Positions 15,049 through 15,097 of a DNA stretch of 15,097 bases are shown here, in pieces. Made by a program: the position numbers and the translations under genes. Below the pieces are notes generated by a model. It was not told the origin of the DNA, searched no databases, and worked only from the letters and a program-made list of their open reading frames with translations. Every line of letters begins with the position of its first letter. The stretch's first letter is position 1. The DNA is from an uncultured Clostridia bacterium (GTDB taxonomy: Bacteria > Bacillota > Clostridia > Oscillospirales > Oscillospiraceae): positions 1 to 15,097 of the forward strand of contig CAMOLY010000014.1 in the NCBI GenBank assembly GCA_946619065.1, given 5' to 3'.

Positions 15049-15097
15049 GCGTTTCCCGTTTTGCCGTTTTTCCGGCGCCGCCTCTCTGCGTCCCCCC

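Overview
The window looks like chromosomal DNA from a high-GC, anaerobic, low-G+C-lineage Clostridia member (Oscillospiraceae/Ruminococcaceae-like gut or rumen Firmicute). This is an inference. It rests on strong AGGAGG-type ribosome binding sites, sigma-70/SigA-type promoters, a DUF4364 gene, and [FeFe]-hydrogenase maturation genes next to a TM1266-type regulator. No RNA genes, IS elements or CRISPR arrays were seen.

Left part, minus strand (about 6258 down to 1). A HAD-superfamily phosphatase gene (6258-5608) has its own promoter. A second, stronger promoter (5567-5539) then drives a tight transcription unit: a small Lar-like zinc-ribbon protein with a TTG start, capE, capF and capG, a membrane-anchored tyrosine-phosphatase-like protein, and a DUF4364 gene cut by the window edge. 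CapE, CapF and CapG are the complete three-enzyme route from UDP-GlcNAc to UDP-N-acetyl-L-fucosamine, a precursor for capsule or other surface glycans. Several genes overlap by 4 bp (ATGA), so translation is probably coupled. No glycosyltransferase or polymerase is in the window.

Centre, plus strand (6387-12349). A promoter opens a run of TM1266-type regulator, hydE, a nifH-like gene, two nitrogenase component-1-like genes, and hydF. All start-stop junctions from hydE to hydF are overlaps or a 12-bp gap. The H-cluster maturases HydE and HydF therefore bracket a complete nitrogenase-like reductase (Fe protein plus a two-subunit component 1). NifB, NifEN, HydG and HydA are absent from the window. 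This is the most interesting locus here. The layout suggests the reductase works on the hydrogenase cofactor or a related iron cofactor, or uses HydE/HydF chemistry for its own site. Neither is proven. A 154-bp leader between the regulator and hydE holds a long hairpin and a possible 31-codon ORF whose stop overlaps the hydE start.

Right part, plus strand (12403-15097). A consensus promoter drives two overlapping CNNM/CBS-domain membrane proteins (CorC/HlyC-like). The first lacks the C-terminal CorC_HlyC domain and has degenerate membrane motifs. The second is canonical. A 14-bp perfect hairpin terminator follows, then a palindromic element of unknown nature at the window edge.
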